The translations under genes were made by a program, and so were the position numbers. Under the pieces are notes generated by a model. The model made no database searches and was not told where the DNA came from. It saw nothing but the letters and a program-made list of their open reading frames with translations. DNA of 64,000 nt from Hygrocybe punicea (Eukaryota; Basidiomycota; Agaricomycetes; Agaricales; Hygrophoraceae): the NCBI GenBank assembly GCA_963556145.1, contig OY744463.1:5642001-5706000 (forward strand), read 5' to 3'. Positions 33,491 through 44,711 of the stretch are shown in pieces (position 1 is the stretch's first letter; each line of letters starts with the position of its first letter).

Positions 33491-33869
33491 AGGGGCGTGG
33501 ACATGTAGGTAACCCCGGTATGTAATTTTTTAGGTCCCCCCCGTTTCCCTCCCCTTCCCCCCATTTCCCTCTCCTCTGCCCCTTCTCCCCCTGCCTATCT
33601 CCTACCCCCTCCCATCCACCTCCTGCCCTTCTCCCCTTGCCCACCCCCTCCATTCCCCCTGGTCATTTCCCCCTCTCCTCTTCTCTCCACCACCACCACC
33701 ACCACCACCTCCCACCCTCATCCCCTGATAATATAATGTAGATATGTATATAATTAAGCAAAATAATTATGTGATTTGCAATGTCTATTTTAAGTAAGTT
33801 ACTAAATGTAAATTATTTAAAATTATGTTATAACATATGATGTAATGATTTAGTGGTATGATTACTTAG

Positions 33870-34145
33870 CAGATGCTGAGCAGGGTGAGACATCCCAGAA
33901 AAGGCTGTGGGATGTCCCACAAGCTGACAGGGATGTCCCAGATAAGCTGTGGGATGTCCCACAGGCTGGCTGGGGGCTGAGAGGGATGTCCCAGACAAGG
34001 CTGTGGGACATCCCATCCCGACTGTGGGACGTCCCACAAGCTGACAGCAATGTCCAAGAGAAGGCTGTGGGACATCCTACAAGCTCACAGGATATCCCAG
34101 AAGCTGAGAGGGATGTCCCAACCAAGCCTCTGTGAGATGTCCCCT
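33870..34145. repeat. GGGATGTCCCA dyad-rich repeat
   Basis: GGGATGTCCCA and close variants (GGGACATCCCA) occur about every 20-40 bases, separated by AAGCTG, AGGCTG and similar words. A smaller cluster lies at 34710-34830. Each motif is a near-palindrome (TGGGA...TCCCA). No gene. Confidence 0.75.
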
Positions 34146-35126
34146 TACTTTAAGCCCAAGTCCACTTTCCTCAAGAAGCACTCTAACCTTAACATAGATT
34201 GAAAATTAGATCTCTCCTCTGCATCTGCATCCCAGTCAGCCATTGTATGCACAGCCAATAATGTAATAACCACTGATATCCTGATCAAATCCTCTTCATA
34301 ATACACCTGTTCAATTTTCAGCTCAGCCTCCTCTGCATATGTAGCCCCACTTCTCTTTGTTTATTATGCATGCTCTGCTCACTCACTCCCCTACAAGCTT
34401 CGGATTGCCACATGCACAAGGGATTGGTTTACTAGAAGCACACCCTCCTCTTTCCCATCTCATTACCCAAAATCTCCAGCCCTTTTCCTCTCCTACTCCT
34501 TCTGTCTTTATATGTGGAAACAACTGAAGGAGAATCAGCTCTGTGACTCTCAAATGTACAATCTTATACTATGCTATCGCACCCATGGTACCTATAGTGG
34601 CCATGACAAGGCCTTGAAATTTACAACTAGATGCTATCATCATTCTGAGTTTTCTATTAAATACCTATGGAAGGGGCATCTCAAATTCCCCCAGACACCT
34701 CCTCTGGTAGGGATGTCCCATGGGGCCACAACACCAAATGTCATCCCATGGGCCATCCCATATACCAGACCAGGGACAATGGAATGTCCCAATGTATGGT
34801 CCCAGGGATGATGGTTTTGTCCCAGGGCTGCCCAGTACTTGTACCAACATGTAGATGGTTCAGTACTAGGAGTGAGTTGAAACTAGTTGCCCAAGCTTGG
34901 GGGTAGCCTGAAGTGCATATGAACACTGCACTAACCATCATTGGCTGACAAAAAGAACCTCTCAAGAAACTCCAAGCTCATATGATTAGCTTTGAAAAGA
35001 AGCTATCTGCTCGCACATATTCTATTTTAGTCAATTGTGGGGGATGATCTATAGCAGGAGTACAATCAGGATGGATAGTATTGGTCTGAACTTGACAGTC
35101 ATGTTTGAATGTGCAACCAGTCTGAG

Positions 35127-35795
35127 TCATAATGGTTGGCCCAGGATATATCCTGACTCAATAAGCGTAGACCATCTCAGTTGAGCCAGGATATATCCTG
35201 AGAAATTCAGCCTGAACCATGTCAGTTGGGCCAGGATATATCCTGGGAACATCAGCCTGAACCATCCCAGTTGGGCCAGGATATATCCTGAGAAAATCAG
35301 CCTAGACCATCCCAGTTGGGTCAGGATATATCCTGAGAAAATCAGCCTGAACCATGTCAGTTGGACCAGGATATATCCTGAGAACCTCAGCCTAGACCAT
35401 GTCAGTTGGGCCAGGATATATCCTGAGAAAATCAGCCTAGACCATGTCAGTTGGGTTAGGATATATCCTGATAGCATCAGCCTGAACCATGTCAGTTGGG
35501 TCAGGATATATCCTGATAGCATCAGCCTGAACCATGTCAGTTGGGCCAGGATATAATCAGCCTGAACCATGTCAGTTGGACAAGGATATATCCTGAGAAC
35601 CTCAGCCTAGACCATGTCAGTTGGGCCAGGATATATCCTGAGAAAATCAGCCTGAACCATGTTGGTTGGGTTAGGATATATCCTGAGAAAATCAGCCTGA
35701 ACCATGTCAGTTGGGCCAGGATATATCCTGAGAACCTCAGCCTAGACCATGTCAGTTGGGCCAGGATATATCTCAGCCTGATTCAGCTATCCCCA
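35127..35795. repeat. 45-bp minisatellite, about 15 units
   Basis: Unit: CAGTTGGGCCAGGATATATC, then CTGAGAAAATCAGCCTGAAC, then CATGT. AGGATATATCCT inside the unit is a perfect dyad. The period of 45 is a multiple of three, so the array is open in several frames (35127-35570 minus and 35541-35990 plus); these are not genes. Confidence 0.9.
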
Positions 35796-35897
35796 AGTCA
35801 GTTGGGTGATCTCATTTTTAGGCATCCCATCTCAGTTGGTAATATCTTGCTGAATGCCCTGCAAAGTTCGTCTACTCATACAAAATCCTTCCACTTT

Positions 35898-37667
35898 TTA
35901 GTCAGGGCCTTCCCCTCGTACTTGCCCTCGTACATCTTCAATCGTCATCTTTTTCATGCCCAAAAGTTGCCTCAGTTTGGTGTCATCTAGGTCAGCAAAC
36001 CGCGCCCAGGGGTCCTCGGGTGTCTTTTCAAAGGTTGGCATCCTTTGCAATTCCAGGCTCTTCTGAATGACGGCGGTGATCGACTTGGTGCCTTGCTCAT
36101 ACTGTCAGATCAACAAAGACAAAAGGGCAACCCAAATACCTGGACCAACGCTGGCGTCCAAAATTTTGACGTCAAGTAAAGAATCAAGAACAAAACCAAC
36201 CCATTTAGCATTACCAACCGGTCGGAGAGTGCATGGTCTGCCTTTTTATGCTTGTTGATGGCCTGCTTGGTCTGGGAAGCGGTGAGTACTGAACATGTAT
36301 GTGGCGTGCTTTGATGCTCACCGGTTTCTCCCAGATGCATATGTCGAAACAATTTTCCGATGAACCCGAGGCAATGAGATGGCGCTCAGGAGAAGAGACG
36401 GCCTAAATCCAATACTGAGACTTAGTCGACCTCTTGTTTGTTTACGTACCTCGACTGTCTGAACCAATACTTGACCTGAATATCTAAATTCAACGCCATC
36501 CCCATATTTTGGAAAGTGGACAAACTCACCTCTGTCGTGATGCAAGGTTTGGACCACTCCTTCCGAGTTTGTGTTGAAAACGTAGACACCACCGTGATCG
36601 CTTCCGCATACAACCGCACTGGCTTGCTCTGCGAAAACCCCTTTCTTGACGTATCTTCGAGTGACTGGTACGCTGAAGGATCGCACAGGAGAAGTCTGAG
36701 TAATGTTGTATAGATCAAATCCAGTTGTCAAGTTGTCGATGAGAAGGAATTTCTCCGATGGGCAGATGCTGGCATTCCCTCTACGAAAACCACCTCAGTT
36801 CCACGGACTTCTTTCCATCAAATAACTCACATGCCCGACTTCAACACCTTGGACCACTTCTTTATGGAAGTCTCCGCATCTCGACAGGAACTGGCTGCAT
36901 GGAAATTAGCAACATGCTGTGGCTGGTATGTGTTGACTCATGCGTTGACTCACATTTCTCCTGACTCCAAACTGAACACCAAAAGGCTCTGATAGCCACC
37001 CACGAAGTGGATAGCACGAGGAATGGTCATGTCTAGCAAGTGCTTATTCCATATGCTCACCAGAGTGCCTTTGTTTTCGTAAGTATTCTTTCGAAGGCAC
37101 CTCTTCAAATTCTCAACTCACCGTTCTTCTCCAGGCAATAAATATGAACCTGGCCGTAGTGACTTGATCCTGCCAGCCAGCTGCGTGTTGGATCAAACGC
37201 CAGGGCCTCAACGCTGTCGCTAACGGCAAACGTGCAAGTGGTTGATAACTCCACGAACTTGCCCTGGCCATCATCAGCGCCGCTATTGAATGAAACAAGG
37301 CGCAGACTCACCCCGAGCCTGCTTTGGCGATATACTGACACCATTCCTCTCCCAGTTCCGAAGCAAAGTGTTTCGCCCACGACTCCAGCTTCGGAGGCTA
37401 GCCACTTTACACAGGTGATTTGCCCCCACTTTCCGTTGTCATGAATCACCTGAACACACTTGTATTTCTCCAAGGTCCAAATGCGAACCGTTTCGTCATC
37501 GCCTACGTCACACGCCGTCAGCGTCGTCGTCCCAAGTCGCCAGTCTCCTTACCTCCGCTTGCAAGTTGCTCGCCATCACGTGCAAAGGCAAAGCAGTTGA
37601 TGGCTGCGGTGTGGCCAGCAAGCCGTCGAGCTAGTCGATATTGCTGTCTGGAAGTCAGGCCAGGCAT
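35898..37667 (-). CDS. WD40-repeat protein with C-terminal membrane segment
   Basis: A spliced gene of unknown function. ATG at 37665-37667; exon 1 reads LAGHTAAINCFAFARDGEQL, a WD-repeat start, and joins across a 50-bp intron (37503-37552) to DDETVRIWTLEKYKC. Further repeat blades are visible: WGQITCVKWL, VEALAFDPTRSWLAGSSHYG, VSIWNKHLLDMTI, FLLIDNLTTGFDLYN, ASAVVCGSDHGGVYVFN and HLIASGSSENCFDICIW. Near the C-terminus a hydrophobic segment (LVLFLILYLTSKF, about 36190) could anchor it in a membrane, followed by PEDPWARFADLDDTKLRQLL and a stop at 35898-35900. At least six introns of about 50 bp are needed. I know this family as a repeated gene in agaricomycetes near transposons; no role is established. 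Confidence 0.7.
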
Positions 37668-38051
37668 GAACTTGGGGGTTCAACCCGACGTACATCTTTC
37701 GGCACAAAAATATGGTCCCACATTTGTCGAATGCTTGATGGCATGGATGACATGTGAATAACACAGGAAAATTTTCACAGGTATGATGCTAAGGCTCAGT
37801 ATTATGTACTCAAATATATAATTGTGTGCACCATCCTTTTGTGAAGACTTCGTATTCCGTGTAATTGTGACGTCACGTGGGCATGCTTATGAGATGATGC
37901 GACAATAATAAGGACAAAGGACAAGGGGCACTCTATTAGAGGGACAAGAGTCGTGCATTGTATACGGAAGAGACTCGAAGGGAACAAGGACCACAAAATA
38001 AAAGGACCACGAATAATAATAAATACGGCTACATGAAAGCCATCAGAAATA

Positions 38052-38850
38052 ATGGAGACTGCTGCTTTTATTCGCCAACACCTGCCACTTATCACCGGAC
38101 GCATCATATTCACCACTCAGGAACTTCCTGACCCCCCCATGATTACCCCACAGATCAATTTTGACGAGGAAGAACGAGACATGAACTCTTGGACAAACGA
38201 CCGCGAAGAGAGTGAACGCAGTGATGAAACCATGTCGGAACTATCCGCTCTAGAAAGCGAGGAGGAAACCATTGGCAGTAGCAAAATTCCTAAGCCACCA
38301 GGTGAGGCGGGACGCCTGGGCAGCGGTGGTTACAACTTGAAGGACATACTTGGATGGCCCAAAACAGAATTTGAGAAAGTGCAGGTGACACAAACATCAG
38401 CCAATAACAAAGGGTGTGGTAATTGACCTCAAGTTATAGAAATATGTCCGTTCCTGAGCCAATGAGAAGCTTGACCGAGGCATCAGCTTTGCATGTCAAA
38501 AAGATCATGCAATATGCGCCATTTGTTGCCAAGTAAGCAAATGTGCTGCCTATGCCCGCCGAGCTGCTCACCAGTCACATAGACAGCCAAGAGACATCCA
38601 ATTGTGGACCAATACATCGACCATTGGCCAGTCAGGTCAATGTTGAAGCTCCACCTGAAATATACCTCAGAAAGCGCTTGGCGCGCAAAGGAGAAGGCCA
38701 TAACAAGGAAGGTGGAGGAAGCAGTGGGACAGGCAGTCGCCGCCAGGAAGGGAGCTCCAAGAAAGAAAGGGGCCGTGCCGGAGAAAAAAGGGCATGACGA
38801 TGAGGAGGATGAGGAAGATGAGGAGGACGAGGATGAGGATGCGGAGTAGT
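38052..38850 (+). CDS. Unnamed agaricomycete protein with acidic tail
   Basis: Exon-like blocks: 38052 to about 38380 (GSGGYNLKDILGWPKTEFEK), about 38440-38535 (MRSLTEASALHVKKIMQYAP) and about 38590-38850 (DQYIDHWPVRSMLKLHLKYT, then a basic stretch and the tail EEDEEDEEDEDEDAE, stop TAG). The GGYNL..LGW and WP....LKLHLKYTSE stretches are familiar from unnamed multicopy basidiomycete genes. The exact splice sites between blocks 1 and 2 do not give a clean frame, so it may be damaged. The acidic tail suggests a nuclear or chromatin-associated protein, but no domain is recognised. Confidence 0.5.
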
Positions 38851-38874
38851 GATAGCAAGCAAATAGAACGCATG

Positions 38875-38930
38875 AGGAATGGAGCCAACACCGTGTCTCT
38901 GGGCAACCCATAAGACGTCGATGAAGGGTG
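38875..38930. repeat. Right-terminus-like CACTA subterminal sequence
   Basis: GTGTCTCTGGGCAACCCATA followed by AGACGTCGATGAA resembles 44545-44640 (CGTCTCTGGACAACCC and GGGAACCCATAAGACGCTGA). It lies about 500 bases before the left-terminus-like repeats at 39500 and may mark the end of a preceding unit. Confidence 0.4.
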
Positions 38931-39499
38931 GTGAGGAGACGCACAGTCACCAGATGGCTGTGTACAGAGGGAGTGAAAGACCGCTGCCAGATGTGGTGAG
39001 TATGGGAAGCAAGTAATAACTCATCTTGAGTGTGCTTCCACAGACGCGCTATGCCATCTCCGTGTCCCCATCCCCCATCCTTGTCCCTCCCCAAGGAAAC
39101 ACCGTGGCCCAGCCTTGTCACTCTCATCACTCGCGCTCTGAGAGCTCCTCGGGTGACCCTGCTGGCGGGTACATTCACTGCTCTCTGCATGCACTGCACT
39201 GTGGCCAGCGTGCAGCACACGCTCGAGGCGGGTGCGCAGAAGCTGTTCATGGGGGGTAAGTGCGGGGATGAGCGACATTGAGCGTGGGGGGCTCGTTGCA
39301 TGTGCATTGTATTGCACACTGGAAAGCACTTATTTACATACATGTATAGCTGCTATTGGTTCATGAAAACAAAGACTTCAAAAACAAAGTTATTAAAAAA
39401 AGTTATTGATCACTAAGTACTCGATTGTGGATGTATGAGTGTGTTTGTCCATGTGTGGCCAAATTGTCACGTCGCGTTGTCACATTTCTCTCCCTCTCA

Positions 39500-39600
39500 C
39501 TCATGTGTGTTTTTGGGTTCCCCAGACACGCTCTCTAGTCCTCCTCTTGCTACGTGTTTTTGGGCTCCCAGACATGCTTTCTCTCCTCTTCGCTGCGTGT
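39500..39600. repeat. Left-terminus-like dyad repeats before the TET gene
   Basis: Copies of the imperfect dyad CGTGT..TTGGG(T/C)TCCC..ACACG occur near 39505 and 39556, with a third partial copy near 39590. The same motif is present four times at 46499-46730 and once inverted at 44512-44537. Clusters of such motifs next to element ends are typical of CACTA transposons. Confidence 0.6.
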
Positions 39601-39768
39601 TCTGGTTCAGCCCTCTCCTGCCTTCCTCGCGCAGCCTTCGCACTTCATTCCCAGCCACCTCGTCGCTTTCTCATCAGGTCCTCCAGTCATTTTGTCGCCG
39701 AATTTCCCATTCTCCGGCCCCGGTAAGCCTCATTTGTGACCAGTGTCTGAACACCCGCTGTGCCTCCC

Positions 39769-39806
39769 AGGAATCAACCCTGGGTCCGAGAGGACCAGTG
39801 GGCGTT
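39769..39806. promoter_or_regulatory. Conserved 38-bp element upstream of the TET gene
   Basis: AGGAATCAACCCTGGGTCCG and the next 18 bases match 46804-46841 with few differences (AGGAATCAACCCTGGGGCCG). Both copies lie 60-90 bases before an ATG and just inside a cluster of dyad repeats. Function unknown: leader, promoter or transposase-binding site. Confidence 0.55.
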
Positions 39807-39865
39807 AAAGCACACGTCCGTTCAAAGCCGAAGGCTCGTTTTCTACTCATTCCATCTGCTTTTAG

Positions 39866-41382
39866 ATGATCTGGTTCCCCAAAGCTCGACAGGTGAGCAA
39901 CCCATTTTTTTTTCGGAAGCTCACTGATGCTGTGGGCGCAGACATGCTCAGGCAAACTTTTCTCTCCCTATGGCGTCTCCCCCCTCCAATGTCCGGGATC
40001 TTTGGATTTCGGACCGCTCCTGGAAGCCGCTTTTTCAAGAGAAAATGAAGAAACAGAGGAGGAAGAGCTGACTGAGAATGAGGAGGCGCCAGATATGGCG
40101 AGGCAAACCCCCATTCCAGAAGCACCTTCAGCAAAACGCGCTCGCGGGAATGACCCTCCTACGCCAGAAAAACTCACTCGGCAACACGCAAAACACCGCC
40201 ACCAGCGAGAGGCAGCCCGGCAGCTCCACGGGCACTTGCCGCGAGCCAAAACCATCAAAGCACACATGCAGCCTGCCACTCCACTCTTCACCTCACTGGA
40301 AACAGAGGGCCTTCCCGCCACTTCCTGTGGCTACCAAGCTATTCCGCAGAAGTTTTCGGGTGCTCGCAAACCCTACACTTTGCTGGAGTTGTTGGGCATT
40401 GGGTTTCTGCTGGTGGCTTGGGATGGCTAGTGAGCCTTTCATCCCTGTGCAGGGCTGTAGGAGCTGACCACTTCTGAAAGTGAATCGAGGCCCATTTATG
40501 ACCTCCAGAAAAGAATAATTGCCTGTCTTGTTGGGCAACCCCGTGATCCAACATTTGCAGCTGCTGTGGAGGCCAGCTATCAATTCTTCACACACCTGGC
40601 AGACCAGGCTCAGCTAAAGCCCAATTTACACTCGCGTGGACTTTTCCCCGTCCTCAACGTGGGGATTACCCACAACAAGGGCACCAAGATGCCCATTAGG
40701 TTGAACAACGGTGCATACAATGCCTTGGCCAAGAGCCTGTTGGGCAACCCAGACATCCAGCGGCTTGCCGCCTTCGCCAGCGGTAAGTTTTTATCCACGC
40801 TTCTAGAAAATGGCCTCATGGCCTGGTTCTGTAGCATCTTTCGCTCTGTGGGCCCCCAAGATATACAATTATTACCGAAACCATTTGGAGTCACTCTACG
40901 CCAAGATGCCCCATCTTCGCCGAAACTTTCAACACAGCATCTTTCCCAGCGCCGCATTCAATTTTGGTCCAAACGTCTGGACTTTCAAGCACCAGGATAA
41001 CATGAACTGCCCATTTGGCTGGTGTGCCATACAGGCGCTTGGCCACTTTGACCCACGAGCTGGAGGCCACCTCATTCTTTGGGACCTCAAGTTGGTCATT
41101 GAATTCCCTCCCGGAGCCCTCATCCTGATCCCCTCTGCCACCCTCACCCATTCAAACATCCCGGTACAGAAAGGTGATACTCGTGTTTCATTCACGCAGT
41201 ATTGTGCAGGTGGCCTGCTTCGCTACGTGGACAACAGTTTCCGAACGGAAGCCAAATTGGCTGAAGAGGATCCTGCTGCATTTGCAGAGGTGCTTGAAAA
41301 GAAGAAAACCCGGTGGAAAATGGGGCTTGGGCTTTTCAGCACCCTGGAAGGTTTGCTGACCCGAGTAGAAGAGCAAAAGTAG
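39866..41382 (+). CDS. TET/JBP-family Fe(II)/2-oxoglutarate dioxygenase
   Basis: Four exons join cleanly: 39866-39892, 39942-40429, 40481-40782 and 40835-41382. Introns of 49-52 bp all have GT..AG ends, and the product is 454 residues. The N-terminal half is basic and acidic low-complexity, then LPATSCGYQAIPQKF and LLGIGFLLVAWDG, a pre-catalytic pattern of fungal TET proteins. Catalytic motifs: HQD (His 325, Asp 327; the HxD iron ligands), then GGHLILWDLKLVIEFPPGAL, then LTHSNIPV with the distal iron ligand His 378, and TRVSFTQY with Arg 389 for 2-oxoglutarate. It should oxidise 5-methylcytosine in DNA. Length and motif order equal the family norm, so it looks functional. It sits between transposon-like ends, and agaricomycete TET genes are known to spread with DNA transposons. 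Confidence 0.9.
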
Positions 41383-41615
41383 CTGGTTTTTGTAATGCAA
41401 TTTGATAACAACTTAGACACTGCCTTGTTTCCACGTGGTACTGAGAAACTATTTGAAACTTTTGACTAGAACGCAACCTTCTGGCCTGCTCCGCCATGCT
41501 ACCCATCCTGAACACCAGCTTCTTTGGGAACCGGAAGGGCGTCTTTTGCTGAACATGTTCCACAAACCTGAAGGCCTTGGTTTGATATGAGTGGGTGCGT
41601 CATAGATGGGATGAT

Positions 41616-41945
41616 TCACCTTTTTACAGCAAAATCTGCTAAGGCCACATCTCTGCCGTGCATGTTGACCACTGCCTGAGTTTTGCCAACTCGCATGACC
41701 ACAAGATCACCCTTCCATGGATAGCCAGACGCCATGTATTTGACGACGTCATTGATTGGTAGAAGTAGGTGGTTCTTACAAAATACATGGAACACATGGG
41801 AGCGGTTTGCCTCGCGAATGATGACTGGGCAGTCGTGGATGAATGGCTGGGTTCGTAAATGGGCTATTGCCCCCTCAAGCAGAGGAAATTGGTTAATGCC
41901 GCATTCATGCATCTGGATTTTGGTGAAGACAGGACGGCGTGACAT
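41616..41945 (-). CDS. Unnamed small basidiomycete protein (109 residues)
   Basis: A single-exon frame starting MSRRPVFTKIQMHECGINQF and ending GDLVVMRVGKTQAVVNM...ALADFAVKR. The GD(L/I)VVMRVG...LADFAVK ending is familiar from multicopy agaricomycete genes that lie in transposon-rich regions, with no assigned function. It has no cysteines in a zinc pattern and no membrane segment. It stands convergent to the TET gene, 233 bases from its stop. The frame is uninterrupted. Confidence 0.6.
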   Translation of the reverse strand: MSRRPVFTKIQMHECGINQFPLLEGAIAHLRTQPFIHDCPVIIREANRSHVFHVFCKNHLLLPINDVVKYMASGYPWKGDLVVMRVGKTQAVVNMHGRDVALADFAVKR

Positions 41946-42207
41946 TGAGGCATACAGACGCGTGCAGATTTGCAGGTAGTTATCCTATACTTGTTGAGCC
42001 TTTGCCAACTTAACAGCCACATGGAGACGTACTTTACTGGTAGGTGATGTGGGCATGCAGAGTGAAGGCATTTCGTGGGCAGAATGGATGGCCACCCGAT
42101 GGGCCCTATATGCTGGCGCTGACAATTGCATTATTATTATTTGGATGAGCACACTTACGTCTTGAAGAAATTTATCACAATTAGGATGCAATTGTCAACT
42201 CCTTTGC

Positions 42208-44403
42208 ATGAGTGCACGAATTCATCACAATTACTATACAGGTACAATAAAAGATTATTCTAATTTGTGTCGTCCATCAACAATAAAGTCAGCGGTAGAA
42301 AAAGAGAATGGGAGGATCTCCCTTTCTCCAAAGATGTTTGGTATGTTGAGGTTTTTGACGGCTGCACCAGCTGGGGAAACAGTCCAGGTGCGAATGAAAT
42401 CCCATAAGCTGACGGATGCCACCCGAAGTCTAATGCGTCCAATCTCACAGCAGCCACTGCCACTTAGCCATGAGGCTGCGCCAACTGATTCAGTACAAAT
42501 GGATCCCGTCAACGAGGCATGTGATGGGACCACCGTTCAAGAAGGCGGAAGATTACAATGCCCTAGCCCAGCAGCGAGGGAACCTGGTAATAGCAGCCGA
42601 CAGGGTTCAGTGCAGAAGGTTCTGCTTGTCGAACAAGAGAGTTTACAAACGAAGACTTTGTTGGTAGAGAACGCCGCAACAATTGAAAAGCTACATCTCA
42701 AGGTAAGCTGTCATGCCCTGTATCAAAAATAGTTCCTTACCAACTAAACCAGCTAGAAGAAAGTCGCAGCACCCAACACATCCTGGCATTTGTTCAGTCA
42801 CTCGAAGAGTGAGTGAGACTCGCTGAGGCAGCGGCTCAACTCGCTGAAAAGCGAGCACAGCAAGCTGAACAGCTGCTTAGGAATCTTCAGCAGACAAGGA
42901 ATGCCGGCGACGGCGAGGATGTCATGATGCAAGAGTCCACAGAAAGTGAAAGCAAGGAGCAGGAGAAGCAAGCCCAGGATGAGTCAAACGACGACAGTGG
43001 ACTGGTAAGAAAAGCGTTTTGAAACCTGCCCACACGTAATTAATTGACTACCTAGGAAACTCAGAACCCTGCAACCCAAAATGTGCCACCGCCGATGCGG
43101 TTCTCAAGACCACGGGCAGGAGCAGGACCAACCCTCAAGGCCACATTCAAGCCGAAGCCGCCCTTGCAACCTTCAGCTTCACCTGAGCCAAACGGGTCGT
43201 CATCAAAACAGGCAGGTGGCTCCAACTCTTCATGTTAATCACTGCTGATAGACAAGCCGCTAGCCGGTAACATTGGAGGACAAGGTTGACTTGTTGCTTG
43301 CCAACTTAGACGAACTGAAGTTTGGGCAGCCTCAGCCAGGCCCTCAAAGGCCTCGAACAACCCGAAGATTGCCACCCCGCCGATTTAAGCCAGCACCGAT
43401 CAGGAACCACAGCCCCTCAAGGACTGGAAAACTGGTGAGTTGAAATGTGCTACAAGCGACGAAATGCCAAACCAGGCCTTGCAGAAAGAGGTCCGAGCCG
43501 CCATGAACAAACTGTTTGGCATTGAACACGACAAGGATGCATTACGCATCCCTCCTCCTCCACAGGACGACTTCGACTGGTATGAAGACAACGGGGGGGG
43601 GACCAGGACCCTCTTTATACCCCATGTCGCCTGACTGGAGCAATCTCCATGGCGAATGGAACTACCGATTATATGAATTGTTCGTTGCTTATCTGGAAGC
43701 GCCAACCCCCGATGGCGGTGGACACACCTTGACCGATGAAACTTACGTCGAAATCCATGAGATGTTCTTTGGACGCTTGTATCGCCTCAAGCGAGAGATC
43801 CAGGCTGCTTCCCCCAAACCAGGCGAGAGAGGCCACCAAACCAGGGAATGACTTTCCCAGGCCAAGAAGGCCGCATTAGAGCGGCAACGACCAAACACAA
43901 GATGAAAGCAGGTGAGCAAACCCTAGCAGTTGGTTAGGCCTACATCCCCACCACAACCACAGCTGTTTGACACCCGGCTCGAAATCACCCTGAGCAATAG
44001 GACGGCTCCCACTGGAGAAATTGATGTAGCCTGGAATAGCCTGTTCGAGGTCGTCGATTTACTTAATGCGGAGGGCATGAGCTCGGATGAAAGTGACGAT
44101 GACGACGACGGCAGGAGGATCTACACGATCAGAAAAAAGGCATGGCGCAACAAAGACATCACAAGATTCCTGAGGTTAGTTGATCGCGATTACAACACCA
44201 CCAATTGTTATGGTAACACCCAGGCTGGGAACCCTCCTCGCCGTCGCAGCATTCGCGGGGGAAAGGAGAGCAGGCGTGAGGCGCCACCTGGCCTGCCGTT
44301 GAATTTCTACGACCGTGACTGGTACGCAGAGCTGACAAATCGAGAGAAGAAAGAACTTCGAGCGAAGAAGGAGATTGAACTCCCGGAGATTGAGGGAGCG
44401 TAG
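42208..44403 (+). pseudogene. Unnamed multi-exon gene with coiled coil, interrupted
   Basis: Blocks in order: 42208-42702 (polar; ends LLVENAATIEKLHLK), about 42753-43009 (a heptad-like stretch LAEAAAQLAEKRAQQAEQLL), a proline-rich part about 43060-43430, 43440-43850 (MPNQALQKEVRAAMNKLFGI, then WYEDNGG and SPDWSNLHGEWNYRLYELF) and 43930-44403 (TGEIDVAWNSLFEVVDLLNA, an acidic patch, then LPLNFYDRDWYAEL, stop). The last block is typical of multicopy basidiomycete genes without known function. Damage: an in-frame TGA at 42810-42812, and a frame change in a run of nine G at 43592-43600, which could be a slippage or sequencing error. It lies in the same unit as the TET gene and in the same orientation. 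Confidence 0.55.
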
Positions 44404-44511
44404 TCCATTCTAGGGCCAATAGTCGTACAGCCAATGAACCACAGCACAGCAGTGAAATTTGAGGACCTGACGAACAATGCGAAGAGGAGCATGAGAGAAG
44501 CAAGAGCAGGG

Positions 44512-44640
44512 ATGTGTATGGGAGCCCAAAAACACACGGCCGACAACGAACGTCTCTGGACAACCCAAAAGATGAGGGAAATTGAGAGTACCAGCTCAGC
44601 GTCTCAGCAGGGAACCCATAAGACGCTGATGAACTTAGAA
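44512..44640. repeat. Right-terminus-like inverted dyad repeats
   Basis: TATGGGAGCCCAAAAACACAC (shifted by one base, 44513-44537) is the dyad of the left ends read on the other strand, followed by CGTCTCTGGACAACCC and GGGAACCCATAAGACGCTGA. With 39500-39600 it would frame a 5.1-kb unit carrying the TET gene. Confidence 0.55.
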
Positions 44641-44711
44641 GTCGCGCGATGTCCGACCTTGTTCGGATATATTTGTATTTATTTATTTGTATTTATTTGT
44701 GACTTATACAC

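Noticed and set aside
32538..33653. Overlapping minus-strand frames of 286-371 codons
   Set aside because: They are caused by the T-poor GAC/GGG composition; products are P/S/V/R runs without domains, and three frames are open at once.
35127..35990. Repetitive 147-149 codon frames on both strands
   Set aside because: A 45-bp unit is divisible by three, so openness is automatic.
38483..39343. 286-codon minus-strand frame
   Set aside because: It overlaps the plus-strand gene with the acidic tail; its serine run is the complement of the GAG/GAT acidic repeat.
39769..39806. tRNA gene on the minus strand
   Set aside because: A T-arm-like hairpin is visible, but no acceptor stem or D-arm closes around it and the B box is one base short. 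Kept only as a conserved element.
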